From Nevskiaceae bacterium (GTDB lineage: Bacteria; Pseudomonadota; Gammaproteobacteria; Steroidobacterales; Steroidobacteraceae), in contig VEQP01000003.1 of the NCBI GenBank assembly GCA_018883185.1, positions 61,457 to 125,456 of the forward strand: a DNA stretch of 64,000 nucleotides, given 5' to 3'. Positions 35,564 through 46,000 of this stretch are shown one piece after another. Both the position numbers and the translations under genes were made by a program. The notes beneath the pieces were generated by a model. That model searched no databases and was not told where the DNA came from. It saw only the letters and a list, made by a program, of their open reading frames with translations. Position 1 is the stretch's first letter. The number at the start of each line of letters is the position of its first letter.

Positions 35564-38113
35564 GTGATTCGACTGCCTGAGTTGCCGATACTGAGCGCCG
35601 TGCCTGAGCTGCGCGCGGCGTTGCGTGAGGCCTCCTCCGCAGTGATCGAGGCGCCGCCCGGCGCGGGCAAGAGCACGGTGGTGCCGCTCGCGCTGCTCGA
35701 GGAGCCGTGGCTGCGTGGCCGCAAGATCCTCATGCTCGAGCCGCGTCGGCTGGCGGCACGTGCCGTGGCCCAACGGATGGCGAGTACGCTCGGTGAACAG
35801 GTCGGCGGACGCATTGGCTATCGCATGCGCCTCGACACGCGGGTGTCGCGGCAGACCCGTATCGAAGTCGTGACCGAAGGCGTGCTCACTCGTCTGCTGC
35901 AGGATGATCCGGCTCTCGAAGAGATCGGGCTCGTGATTTTTGATGAGTTCCACGAGCGCAGCTTACAGGCGGATCTCGGTCTCGCGTTGTGCCTCGATGC
36001 GCGCACGACGCTCGGACTTGATCTGCGTGTGCTGGTCATGTCGGCCACCCTTGACGGCGTGGCCGTCGCCGAGTTGCTCGCCGAGCCCCCGCTCAAATCC
36101 GCGCCACTCGTCCGCTCGATGGGGCGAAGCTATCCCGTTGAGATCGTGCACCTTGGGCGGGGCTTGCCTTCGCTGCCGGGTGGTGTTGATCCGCTTGAGC
36201 GCGAGGTGGCGCTCGCGATTCGCCGAGCGCTGCGCGAACAGGAAGGCGATATCCTGGTGTTTCTGCCGGGGGCAGGCGAGATCCGCCGAGTCGAGTCGAT
36301 GCTGCGTCAAGACGAGGGTCGGCTCGATCCGCAGGTCGAGGTCTTTCCGCTTTACGGCGAACTTGATCCTGCCGCCCAAGATGCGGCATTGGCTGAAAGC
36401 TCGAAGAGCGCACGTCGCATCATTCTTGCGACCAATATCGCCGAGACCAGTTTGACGCTACCGCGCATCCGGGTGGTCATCGACAGCGGCCTCGTACGTC
36501 GCGCAGCGTTCGATCCGGTGAGCGGCATGAGTCGCCTCGAGACCCGCCGTATTTCGTGTGCCTCGGCCGATCAGCGTGCCGGTCGTGCTGGCCGCGTCGC
36601 TGCAGGTGTCTGCTATAGATTGTGGGGCGCCGGGGCTGAGCGCACGCTTGCGGCCTATACCCCAGCAGAAATGCTTGAGGCGGACCTCATGCCGCTCGCT
36701 CTTGATTTGGCTTGCTGGGGCGCAGCACCCGAAGGCGGATTACGGTGGTTGGATGCACCGCCCGTCGCCGTGCTCGGGGCTAGTCGTGATTTGCTGCGCA
36801 AACTCGGTGCGCTCGATGCGCAGTCGCGTATCACGGATCATGGCAAAGCGATGGCCCGTTGGGCCGTACATCCACGCCTTGCTCACTTGCTGCTTGAGTC
36901 TGAGTTGCGGGGTGCGCCCGAGCTCGGGGCACGACTGGCGGCGCTGCTCAGCGAGCGCGATGTGATGCGCCGCGACCCGCAAGTCCGTGATACCGACATC
37001 CGCACGCGCCTTGAATTGCTCGACGGTGATCGAGGCGGCGCCTCGATCGACCGTGGTGCGCTGGCACGCGCACGCCGGTTGGAAAGCCAGTTTGCCGCCC
37101 GGCTTCGCAGCAACGGCGTGAACGCTGGCGAAGCGATTTCGGCGGGAGGCTTGCTCGCCTGTGCTTACCCCGACCGTATCGGCAAGCGACGTCCGGGCAG
37201 TGCAGCACGGTATCTGCTGGCAAACGGGCGCGGTGCCATCTTTGCCGAGGCGGCTGGCGTGGGGCGCAGCGAGTACATCGTCGCCATCGATCTCGATGAT
37301 GCGGGCAGCGAAGCGCGCGTTCAGTTGGCGGCGTCCATCGATGCAGAGGAGCTGAAGCGCATCGCCGGTGCGCGAGTACGTTCGCATCGGGAAGTGCGCT
37401 GGTCGATGCAGGACGAGTGTGTGCTCGCGCGCGAGATCGTGCAGCTTGATGCCTTGGTACTGAGTGAGCGGCTACTCACGCCAGTCCCGCCGGACGAAGC
37501 TGCGCTTGCCATGATCGAAGGCATTGCTGGGCTCGGTTTGCAATGTTTGCCTTGGGACGAGGAGGCGCAGAGTCTGTGCGCGCGCATCGAACTGGCGCGG
37601 CGCAAGCAACTTCCGGGTACCGCCGAGTGGCCGTCTTTTGCCTCGGATGTTCTGTCGAGCACGGTCGGCGAGTGGCTGAGCCCGTGGCTAGAGGGCATTA
37701 CAAGACGCTCACACCTTAAATCGCTGCCCTTACTCGAGGCTCTGCGATTTCGGCTGGGTGCCACTCGGCTGAGGCAACTCGACGAATGGTTCCCTTCGCA
37801 TTTGACGGTGCCGACCGGCTCACGTATCCGTATCGACTATTGCGATGATCTGGCGCCCTGCGCCTCGATGCGCATGCAGGAAGTGTTTGGTCTCGCCAGC
37901 ACGCCGCGTCTGGCGGGTGGGCAGGTGCCAGTGACCTTCAAACTTCTTTCCCCCGCGCAACGTCCGTTGCAGGTCACGGCGGATTTGGCGAGCTTTTGGC
38001 GCAATGCCTATACCGACGTACGCAAGGACATGCGCGGGCGTTATCCTCGGCATTATTGGCCTGAGGATCCCTTGCAGGCCGAGCCCACGCGGCGGGTCCG
38101 GCCGCGCAGTTGA
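35564..38113 (+). CDS. hrpB: ATP-dependent RNA helicase HrpB
   Basis: The GTG at 35564 is taken as the start (849 residues), because MIRLPELPILSAVPEL matches the usual HrpB N-terminus; a TTG at 35540 would add eight residues. DEAH-type motifs are seen: PPGAGKST (Walker A), DEFHERSLQ (Walker B), MSATL (motif III), NIAETSLTLPR, and QRAGRAGRVAAG (motif VI). The long C-terminal part ends in the HrpB-specific region (KRYPRHYWPEDPLQAEP-like, here GRYPRHYWPEDPL). HrpB is a conserved proteobacterial helicase of poorly known role. A TACAAT at 35514-35519 could be a -10 element. Confidence 0.95.
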   Translation: MIRLPELPILSAVPELRAALREASSAVIEAPPGAGKSTVVPLALLEEPWLRGRKILMLEPRRLAARAVAQRMASTLGEQVGGRIGYRMRLDTRVSRQTRIEVVTEGVLTRLLQDDPALEEIGLVIFDEFHERSLQADLGLALCLDARTTLGLDLRVLVMSATLDGVAVAELLAEPPLKSAPLVRSMGRSYPVEIVHLGRGLPSLPGGVDPLEREVALAIRRALREQEGDILVFLPGAGEIRRVESMLRQDEGRLDPQVEVFPLYGELDPAAQDAALAESSKSARRIILATNIAETSLTLPRIRVVIDSGLVRRAAFDPVSGMSRLETRRISCASADQRAGRAGRVAAGVCYRLWGAGAERTLAAYTPAEMLEADLMPLALDLACWGAAPEGGLRWLDAPPVAVLGASRDLLRKLGALDAQSRITDHGKAMARWAVHPRLAHLLLESELRGAPELGARLAALLSERDVMRRDPQVRDTDIRTRLELLDGDRGGASIDRGALARARRLESQFAARLRSNGVNAGEAISAGGLLACAYPDRIGKRRPGSAARYLLANGRGAIFAEAAGVGRSEYIVAIDLDDAGSEARVQLAASIDAEELKRIAGARVRSHREVRWSMQDECVLAREIVQLDALVLSERLLTPVPPDEAALAMIEGIAGLGLQCLPWDEEAQSLCARIELARRKQLPGTAEWPSFASDVLSSTVGEWLSPWLEGITRRSHLKSLPLLEALRFRLGATRLRQLDEWFPSHLTVPTGSRIRIDYCDDLAPCASMRMQEVFGLASTPRLAGGQVPVTFKLLSPAQRPLQVTADLASFWRNAYTDVRKDMRGRYPRHYWPEDPLQAEPTRRVRPRS

Positions 38114-38129
38114 GTCAATCGAGGTGCAC

Positions 38130-38840
38130 ATGCCTGCGGTAATACTGATAACCGGCGCCAATCGCGGTCTGGGCCTCGAATTCGTCAAACAATACGCAGA
38201 GGCCGGCTGGAGGGTGATCGCGTGCGCGCGCGCACTGCCGGATGCAGCGGCGTTGCAAGAGCTTGCTGCCCGGCACGCCAATATCAGTCTCGAATCACTC
38301 GATGTCGGTGTGCCGGAGCAAATCGATTCTTTGGCTGTGCGGCTCGCCGGTCAGCCGATCGACGTGTTGCTCAATAATGCGGGCTGGCTCGGTGATCGAC
38401 AAAAGCAGTCATTCGCCGAACTCGATTACGCCACATTCGAAGAAGTGCTGCGTATCAATACCTACGCGCCTCTCGCCATGGCGAGGGCCTTCATGCCCAA
38501 TGTACTTGCGGGGATGCAAAAGAAAATCGTCGTGATCACGAGCGGTTTGTCTTCGCTGACCAACACTTCCCGCTTCGGCAACCTGTACTTTTATCGTTTG
38601 AGCAAAGCCGCAGTGAATATGGCCATGCGCACCTTGCAGGCGGAAGTTCGTGGGCAGGGTGTCAAGGTGGGCATCTTGGCGCCCGGCATGGTGGATACGC
38701 GGCTGCTGCGTAACAGTGGCTATGAAGGGCCGGGCGTCATCGAAGCTCCGCAGAGCGTCGCGGCCGTAATGCGGCACATCGAGACACTGACGCAGGAAGC
38801 CGAGATGACGCTTTACACCGGCGAAAAACTGCCTTGGTGA
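38130..38840 (+). CDS. short-chain dehydrogenase/reductase
   Basis: The ATG at 38130 gives 236 residues. SDR motifs are visible: nucleotide loop TGANRGLG, NNAG, a catalytic Ser region ITSGLSS and YxxxK as YRLSK. The later GMVDT is also conserved. The type resembles carbonyl reductase/sniffer-like SDRs, most likely NADPH-dependent, with unknown substrate. The longer frame to 38004 lies within hrpB and is rejected. It overlaps convergent XdhC by 28 bases. Confidence 0.9.
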   Translation: MPAVILITGANRGLGLEFVKQYAEAGWRVIACARALPDAAALQELAARHANISLESLDVGVPEQIDSLAVRLAGQPIDVLLNNAGWLGDRQKQSFAELDYATFEEVLRINTYAPLAMARAFMPNVLAGMQKKIVVITSGLSSLTNTSRFGNLYFYRLSKAAVNMAMRTLQAEVRGQGVKVGILAPGMVDTRLLRNSGYEGPGVIEAPQSVAAVMRHIETLTQEAEMTLYTGEKLPW

Positions 38841-39883
38841 TTGGCTGAGAAAGGTGCGCCGCGACGACCATTAAGGAAGGCCTGGATCTCCGCGACGATC
38901 GACAGCGCAATCGCTTCGGGAGTACGGCCGCCCAGATCAAGTCCGACTGGTGCATAAAGGCGAGGTCGCAAGCGTGCAGCGCGCTCGCCAAGCTCCGCCG
39001 CGAGCCGTTCGCGACGGGCCGCCGGCCCGAGTAGACCGATGTAGGGGATGCTGCTCTCGGCGAGTACGCCGAGATAGCGCCCATCGGCCGTGAGGTGGTG
39101 ACTCATCACCACGGCGGCATCGATGCGGTGCAAGTCTACAGTCTGACCAAGCGCTGCAATATCGACCTCGAGCACTCGACAGCGCGCAGAAAATCTTTGT
39201 GCATCGATGTAGGCCGAGCGGTGATCGACGACCGTCACCTGCCAACCGAGTTGCGTGGCGAACTCGGCGACGGGCTCTGCATCCGGGCCGGCACCGCAGA
39301 CGAGCAGCGTCGGCGCATGCTCAGCCGAAACTGAAAAAACTTCCCGACGACCTTGCTCCGTGTCGATCCACTCGGTTCGCGCGCCGCCCTCGGCAAGACG
39401 CTGCGCACAGATCTGCGCAAGTTGCGCGACCGAAGTGCTCGTGGCCGAGAGGCTGAACTCACCGCTTGCGATATCAATTGCCGTCGCAGCTCCGGTCCGC
39501 GATTCACTCGCCTGCAGCAGAGTCGCCAAAGGCTCGTAGCTACTGTGCGCATCGATTTTCAGTAGCAGCACGCGCATCAGGCCTTCGCAGCCGAGCCCCA
39601 AGCCCCAAACGGGATCATCCGAGCCGCGACTGTCGTAGCTGCGCACCGTACAGCGCTCAGAGCTCTCCAGCAGCCGCAGGGCATGATCTTGCAGATCGCC
39701 CTCGAGGCATCCGCCACTCAAAAGGCCGAGGCGTTCGCCGGCAGAGGAGAACAGCATGAGTGCGCCGCACTTGCGGTACGTGGATCCTTCCGTGCCGATG
39801 ATGAACGCGGCGACCAACGGACGGCCGCTATGCCGCTCCCGGGCGAAGAACTCGGTAAGCGTTGACACGCCGGTGCTCGTCAA
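38813..39883 (-). CDS. XdhC/CoxI family protein
   Basis: The 356-residue protein has an N-terminal XdhC_CoxI domain (VAAFIIGTEGSTYRKCGALM, LSGGCLEGDL) and a C-terminal Rossmann-like XdhC domain (TLLVCGAGPDAEPVAEFA, VTVVDHR, AVVMSHHLTAD). XdhC proteins insert or sulfurate molybdenum cofactor in xanthine-dehydrogenase-type enzymes. No such enzyme is in the window, so its client is unknown. The start overlaps the stop of the MDR gene by ATGA. Confidence 0.9.
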   Translation of the reverse strand: MTSTGVSTLTEFFARERHSGRPLVAAFIIGTEGSTYRKCGALMLFSSAGERLGLLSGGCLEGDLQDHALRLLESSERCTVRSYDSRGSDDPVWGLGLGCEGLMRVLLLKIDAHSSYEPLATLLQASESRTGAATAIDIASGEFSLSATSTSVAQLAQICAQRLAEGGARTEWIDTEQGRREVFSVSAEHAPTLLVCGAGPDAEPVAEFATQLGWQVTVVDHRSAYIDAQRFSARCRVLEVDIAALGQTVDLHRIDAAVVMSHHLTADGRYLGVLAESSIPYIGLLGPAARRERLAAELGERAARLRPRLYAPVGLDLGGRTPEAIALSIVAEIQAFLNGRRGAPFSANHQGSFSPV

Positions 39884-40911
39884 TGGCGGATGACAATCTT
39901 GCCGAAGTGACTGCCGGTATCCATATAAGCGTAAGCATCGGCCGCGTCTTTGAAGTCGAACACCCGATCAATGATCGGTCGAATCGCATGGCGTGCAATG
40001 AAGGCGTTCATGTCTTCGAACATGGTGCGCGAACCGACGAAAATCCCGGAAACACTCGCGCTACGGCTAATGAGCGCTAGGGTCGTGATATCGCCGCCGA
40101 AGCCCGACAAACCGCCGATGATCGCGATATGGCCACCGGGCGCGAGCGCTGCGATGGATTGCTTGAGCGTGCCGGAGCCGCCGACTTCGAGCACATGATG
40201 GACGCCGAGGCCACCGCTGAGCTTGACGACCTCGGCCGCCCACTCCGGCGTGTTCTTGTAATTGATCCCGGCACGAGCGCCCATTTGCCGGGCACGCGCC
40301 AATTTGCTGTCGCTTGAACTCGTGATGAAGGGTACAGCGCCCGCAGCGACAGCGAACTGCAAGCCGAAAATCGACACGCCGCCCGTGCCTTGCAGCAACA
40401 CATGGTCTCCCGCGCGTAGTCCGCCGCGCGCAAAAAGACCGTTCCAAGCCGTGACTGCAGCGCAGGGCAGCGTCGCGCCTTCCTCGAAGGACAGCGAAGC
40501 GGGCAACGGTGTCACGCCCTGCTCGGACAGCGTCACATATTCGGCGAGCATGCCATCGACGCTACCACCGAGTGCCGATGCGCCAGTGTCTGCACGTGGT
40601 CGGCCGTCGAGCCAGCTCTGGAAAAAAATAGCTGCGACACGATCACCGATTTTCACCCGAGTCACCTTCGACCCGGTGGCGACAACCTCGCCTGCACCGT
40701 CCGACAACGGCACCAGCGTATCGCGCGGACCCACCGGGTAGAACCCCCGCTGGATCATGATGTCGCGCCGGTTGAGCGAGCTCGCGCGCACGCGCACCAC
40801 GACTTCATCGGGATTGGGCGGTCTGATCGGTGCGCCTTCGCGCAACTGCAGGCTGAAGCCCTGCGTCTGTTTGACGAGCTGGTACTGAAGTTGGCTGTTC
40901 GGGATTGTCAT
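39880..40911 (-). CDS. NAD(P)-dependent MDR-family alcohol dehydrogenase/quinone oxidoreductase
   Basis: The 343-residue protein has the medium-chain dehydrogenase layout: N-terminal catalytic domain (DEVVVRVRASSLNRRDIMIQ), VPLSDGAGEVVATG, and a Rossmann domain with VLLQGTGGVSIFGLQFAVAAG. The structural-zinc Cys cluster is absent and the catalytic-zinc ligands are not obvious, so it probably belongs to the zinc-free quinone-reductase-like group. It is translated just before XdhC with a 4-base overlap. Confidence 0.9.
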   Translation of the reverse strand: MTIPNSQLQYQLVKQTQGFSLQLREGAPIRPPNPDEVVVRVRASSLNRRDIMIQRGFYPVGPRDTLVPLSDGAGEVVATGSKVTRVKIGDRVAAIFFQSWLDGRPRADTGASALGGSVDGMLAEYVTLSEQGVTPLPASLSFEEGATLPCAAVTAWNGLFARGGLRAGDHVLLQGTGGVSIFGLQFAVAAGAVPFITSSSDSKLARARQMGARAGINYKNTPEWAAEVVKLSGGLGVHHVLEVGGSGTLKQSIAALAPGGHIAIIGGLSGFGGDITTLALISRSASVSGIFVGSRTMFEDMNAFIARHAIRPIIDRVFDFKDAADAYAYMDTGSHFGKIVIRH

Positions 40912-40932
40912 GCCCCGATTGTACCGGCATCG

Positions 40933-42951
40933 CTACAGGGGTTTGCCATCCTCGCGTGACAGGGCAACCACAGCCGATCGCGGAGGTAGGCCGTTGCCGT
41001 CCGGCCAATGACTGACGGGTCGATCCACGGTGCCACCTTCGCCCGGATGCTGGATGCTGAGGAACAGCGTCGTGCCATCGGGCGTGAACTCACAGCCGCA
41101 GACCTCGGCGCCCACGGGCGCGCTGGCGATCTGTCGCAACAGACCCCGATCCGGTCCTTGCGTCGGCACGACAAAACAGCCGTTGTTTGCAATCAGATCG
41201 CCGTCTGCATCGGTAACGATCCACAATCTTCCCGACGGGTCGAAGCCGAGGTTGTCCGGACAGGCGATTGGACTGACCTGACTGCGATCGGCGTATCCTG
41301 CGTAGTAGGTGTCACCGCGCTCCGTGCGGCCCGGCACCACATCCTCGGCTCGGGTGAGAAACTTGCTGCCCGCAACACGCGGGTCGCCTGCCAGCAGGAA
41401 GACATTCCATCGAAAGCGTGTGCTCGCAGCGTCATCCTCGGCTTCAATGAGTTCGATGATGTGCCCGAAATCGTTACTCAAACGCGGGTTGGCGGCATCG
41501 GCGCCAAAGTCGATCTCCCGTCCCGAGAACTCGCCCCGCTTCTGCGCGCGGTCGGCGTTCTTGGTGAGTGACATGTACACACGCCCGGTCAGAGGATTGG
41601 GTTCGACGTCTTCGGGGCGATCCATCGGTGTCGCGCCGAGTATGTCTGCGGCGGCCCGGCACTTGATGACGACATCGGCTTGAGTCGAAAAGCCATTACG
41701 ACTGTTCAGCGGGCCCCGTTCGTCATGTACCAGCGGCAGCCACTCGCCATTGCCGGAGGCATCGAAGCGCGCCACGTACAACACGCCGTGATCGAGCAAG
41801 TCGCGATTCGCGGCGCGATTTTTCGCATCGAAGCGATCGCGGGTGACGAACTTGTAGACGTACTCGAACTTGGTGTCATCCCCCATGTACGCGGCAACCC
41901 GGCCGTCGCGTGTGAGGATGGTATTGGCTCCCTCATGACAGAAGCGGCCGAGCGCGGTGCGCTTTTTAGGTGGTGACGCTGGGTCGGTGGGATCGATCTC
42001 GACTATCCAACCATGACGAAAAGGTTCGCGCGGTTCACGGCGCAGATCAAAGCGCGCATCCACCAGATCCCAGCCGTACACGGAACGCTCGCCGATGGGC
42101 CAGCGTCGGTGTGCGTCGCGGGTCGCCTCGTCGGAGGTGGATGAGGCCCACGAGACGGCGCCACCAAAATAATCCTGGATATTTTCTTCGGCGGTGAGGT
42201 AAGTGCCCCATGGCGTCTTGCCCCCGGCGCAATTGGCGAATGTACCGAGTGCAACGGTGCCGCTCGGATCGGCCGCAGTCTTCATCAAGCCGTGACCGCG
42301 CGCAGGACCGACTATCTCGATTGGGGTTTTCGCCGTGATGCGGCGCGTGGGGCGGGTGCCGCGCTGCACTTGCCAGCCCCGCAGTCCTTTCTGCAGTGTG
42401 AGCACGCTGACACCATGTGCCGACTGCATCCAGGGCACCGTTTGCGGATGTGCGGCAATCCAGGCATCGCGCGCCTTGCCACGCTCTGCCCCCGCCGCGC
42501 TGAGTCCTGCGAACACCAGTTGCGGCTGTACGTACTCGTGGTTGACGCAAAGGGTGCCGCTGCGTCGGTTATTCGGGGATGGGAAAAATGCCAACGCGTC
42601 GTTGTTGACGCCGAAGCGTCGATCTTGCCGCGCAGCGGCCGACTCATCGAGCCAGCGTAGCGATTTCAGATCCGCCGCCGTCAGTCCGGGGTCGCCGGGC
42701 CACAGCGCATCGCCGGCTGCGATCACGGTGTCGTAGCGGACGCCCGGCGCGACTACGAGTGCATCGGCCTTGGAGGGTGCGATGGAGGTGAGTGGTGCGG
42801 TCGTGGCGGTAGCGTTCGTCGCCAAGGCTGCGGCGATAGCCGACGGCACGGTCGCGGCGAGCCCAGCTGCGGCGGCAACCCCTGGGGTACGCGCCAGAAA
42901 ATCGCGACGGGACAGTCGATCGGCAAGCAGTGTCGAAAACGGCGTAGTCAT
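40933..42951 (-). CDS. phoX: PhoX-family alkaline phosphatase (DUF839), Tat-exported
   Basis: The ATG at 42951 gives 672 residues; a TTG start at 42975 would add eight. The Tat signal SRRDFLARTP is followed by a hydrophobic stretch. The PhoX hallmark FANCAGGKTPWGTYLTAEEN carries the metal-binding Cys and Glu. Further motifs include GRFCHEGANTIL and GDDTKFEYVYKFV. PhoX enzymes are calcium- and iron-dependent periplasmic phosphatases, often phosphate-starvation induced. No Pho box was identified by eye. Confidence 0.93.
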   Translation of the reverse strand: MTTPFSTLLADRLSRRDFLARTPGVAAAAGLAATVPSAIAAALATNATATTAPLTSIAPSKADALVVAPGVRYDTVIAAGDALWPGDPGLTAADLKSLRWLDESAAARQDRRFGVNNDALAFFPSPNNRRSGTLCVNHEYVQPQLVFAGLSAAGAERGKARDAWIAAHPQTVPWMQSAHGVSVLTLQKGLRGWQVQRGTRPTRRITAKTPIEIVGPARGHGLMKTAADPSGTVALGTFANCAGGKTPWGTYLTAEENIQDYFGGAVSWASSTSDEATRDAHRRWPIGERSVYGWDLVDARFDLRREPREPFRHGWIVEIDPTDPASPPKKRTALGRFCHEGANTILTRDGRVAAYMGDDTKFEYVYKFVTRDRFDAKNRAANRDLLDHGVLYVARFDASGNGEWLPLVHDERGPLNSRNGFSTQADVVIKCRAAADILGATPMDRPEDVEPNPLTGRVYMSLTKNADRAQKRGEFSGREIDFGADAANPRLSNDFGHIIELIEAEDDAASTRFRWNVFLLAGDPRVAGSKFLTRAEDVVPGRTERGDTYYAGYADRSQVSPIACPDNLGFDPSGRLWIVTDADGDLIANNGCFVVPTQGPDRGLLRQIASAPVGAEVCGCEFTPDGTTLFLSIQHPGEGGTVDRPVSHWPDGNGLPPRSAVVALSREDGKPL

Positions 42952-43066
42952 CAGTAGGAGCCGGATGCGATTCAAGGGAATCTAGTGTGCCATCTGCCTG
43001 CCGACCCCGCCATGACAGCCGCATGACAGACAAGGCGATATCAGGGGCGTAGGATTGGGAATCACA

Positions 43067-46000
43067 GTGAGTCAAACAGCAGTAAACCAACAACGACGCA
43101 TCCTGGTGGTTGATCACGACCAGGAATTGCAACGATATCTGGAGCAGGTCATCGCCGGGGGCTCCCTCGCGGGCTGGCCCGTGCAAATCGACTGGTGCCC
43201 CTCGTATGTCGAGGCCGGCCAGTGTCTCGAAACGCGATCCTATGACCTGGCCATTCTGAACAGCAGGCCGTCCACAGCCGATGTGGCGCTCGAACTCATC
43301 CGCCGAATCGAATCCGAGCCGCGTCATGTAAGCCTACGGGTCGTTGTGCGGTCGGATGCCCTCGATGATCGGCATGCCTCAAGAGCGGTCATTGATCACT
43401 GGTTGCGCAGCGACGTCGATCCGCAACTTTTGCGCGCCAGTATCGTTCGATGTCTGCGAACCCAGGCTAAGGAACGGCTACTCGAAGAGACGCGGCGGAT
43501 TTACGCCAAGTTTCTGCTGACTCCGCTGGATCGGACGGTATTCGAAGACTTTCTTAGCATCCTGATCAGAGCATCGGCCAGTCTGGGCGGATTCGTTCTG
43601 CGCACTCACGCGGGTGAGCGGGCGCATTTGCCCCCCGAGTTGCGCGCTTCGTGCTTTAGCGAAGCCTCCTCATGTCCGACGTCGCTGGAGGAGATCCTTC
43701 GCCAGTTTGACACCAGCATTTCAACTGTCGTGGCGTCAGCTCGTCAGATCCGTACGCCTCCACCGCAGTCATCGGTGGTGTTGCCGTTGTTTTCGCATGA
43801 CAAGGTTATTGGCGTCGTTGGGCTGGTCGGTCGCTCTTCGGCATACGAAGAGACTCTCGATCAGACGCTGCAAGACGTGCTGCTGACGCTCGGCGCCACA
43901 TTGGCAGCGCACGAGGGCGTTGCACGGCACACGGCGATCGAGGAGCGGCTGCGTCGAATCGTGGGGTTGATCGAGAAGGCGCCGCTCGCGGTTATCAACT
44001 GCGACGTCAATCGTCGGATCCAGTCAGTCAACGCGGCTTTCACTGCACTCACCGGCTATGAGCAAGCTGATGTCGTCGGCCGGGATCCAGGCCACGTCTT
44101 GCAGGGTACAGATACGAGCCCAAAAACCCGCGCGAAGATTGGCGAGAGTCTGCGTCGACAAGAAAAGGTCGACGTCGAGATACTGAACTATCGCAAAAAC
44201 GGTGAGCCGTTCTGGGTCGAGCTCACCATTACGCCGACACGCAATGAGGCTGGAGAACATATCGGTTTCGTTGGCTATCAGCGCGATGCTGCGCCGCGAC
44301 GACAAGCGTCCAAGGAGCGTTTCGAGAGCCTATTCCGCCGCTCGCCTGCGTTGATGATGGTGACGAGTCTGCCGGGCCATGTGATCGAGGACGTCAACGA
44401 GTCATTTGCTACAGCAATCGGCCAAGATGCGTCGAAATTGATCGGCCAATCGTTCTGTAATCTATTGGAATCGCCCGATGCATCCGGATTCGATGCCGCC
44501 ATGTCCGCGCAGCCGGACGGCTTCGTACGCAGTCTTGAGGTCCGGCCGCGATTGGCAGAGGGTGGTTTCGGCTACTGGTCTTGCTCAGCAGAGCCCATCG
44601 AGATGGACGGGTGGGCTCGTGCGCTCTGGGTTATCAATGACGTCACGGGCATTCGTCGGGCCGCGGAGCGGGTCAGTCAGGCCATGCGGCTGCAACAGGT
44701 GCTTGCGCGTATTTCGGCCGCGGGCGTAGAGCCAGTCGCAATCCAAAAATATCTCCAAGACAGTCTCGTGCTGATCGGGCAGGTTCTCAATGCCACGCGG
44801 GTCAGCGTGCTGGAGTTGGTCGAGGGTGGTGTTTTGCGACCCTCGAACATCTGGCGTAGTTCGGACGTCAACGTGTCAAAAGATGACTTATCGGATGTGC
44901 CGTATGAAGCCACTACATGGTGGCTCGATGCCGTCTCATCCGCCGGGGTCGCTAGATATTCGAGCGTTCGGCAGATGTCCCCAGGTGTTCATCGCGATCT
45001 ATTGATCGGCAAGGGAATCAAATCGGTCGTGGTGTCAGCGCTCGCTTCCAAGGACGCCCCCATCGGCCTGTTGACGGTGTCTGATGTGCGGGAGGAGCGA
45101 GACTGGTCAGCTGAGGAGTGTGAGCTCGTTCAGGCTGCTGCGCAGGTGATTTCCGGCGTCATCGAGCGCACCCTCGATCAGCAGCGCGCTGCGCAGCGCG
45201 CTGAGCGTAAAGCTTTCATGGGCAAGATCTTGACCGAGATCGCCATGTCGCCATGGATGGCCGAGGGCAACGTGGCCGCGCTCGCCGATCAAATGACTCG
45301 CCGACTCGCTCGTGGCCTCGGCATCAATCGGGTTGGGGTTTGGTTGTTCTCCGACGACCTGTCGGAGTTGCGCAATGTCACCACCTACCTTCGCGAGTCC
45401 GATCGCAGCGAGCGCGGTGGGGTACTTCCAGCCACAGCCTATGGGCCGGAGCTAGCGGCCTTGCGCAACGTAAAATGCATCGCCGCACTCGACGCTGAGT
45501 CCGAGCCGCGCTTCCATGGTTATATCGAACCGTATCTAAGACCGCTGCAAATCGTCTCCATGCTTGATGCGGTCATTGGCCCGGGCGATCGACCAATGGG
45601 CGTGGTGTGCTTCGAGCAGACTCGACTACCGCGCGATTGGGACGAAGACGATATCCAGTTGGCCTGCCAGTTCGCTGACCAGCTTGCCGTCACGGTCGCC
45701 AACGCTGCGCGGCGCGAGGCGGAGCAGAGTCTGCGCCGTACCAACCTGGAGTTGGCAGAGGCCTCGTTGCGCGCCCGTGAAATGGCGCTAGCCGCCGAGA
45801 GGGCCAACGTCGCGAAGTCCGAGTTTCTGGCCAATATGAGTCATGAGTTGCGCACTCCGCTGAACTCCGTTTTGGGGATGACGGAGGTCCTGCAGATGGG
45901 CAACGTCTACGGACCCATAGGCGATCGGCAGCGAAGGGCGCTGGATCAAATTCGCGAGAGCGGAAATCATCTGCTTAACTTAATCAGCGAGATCCTCGAC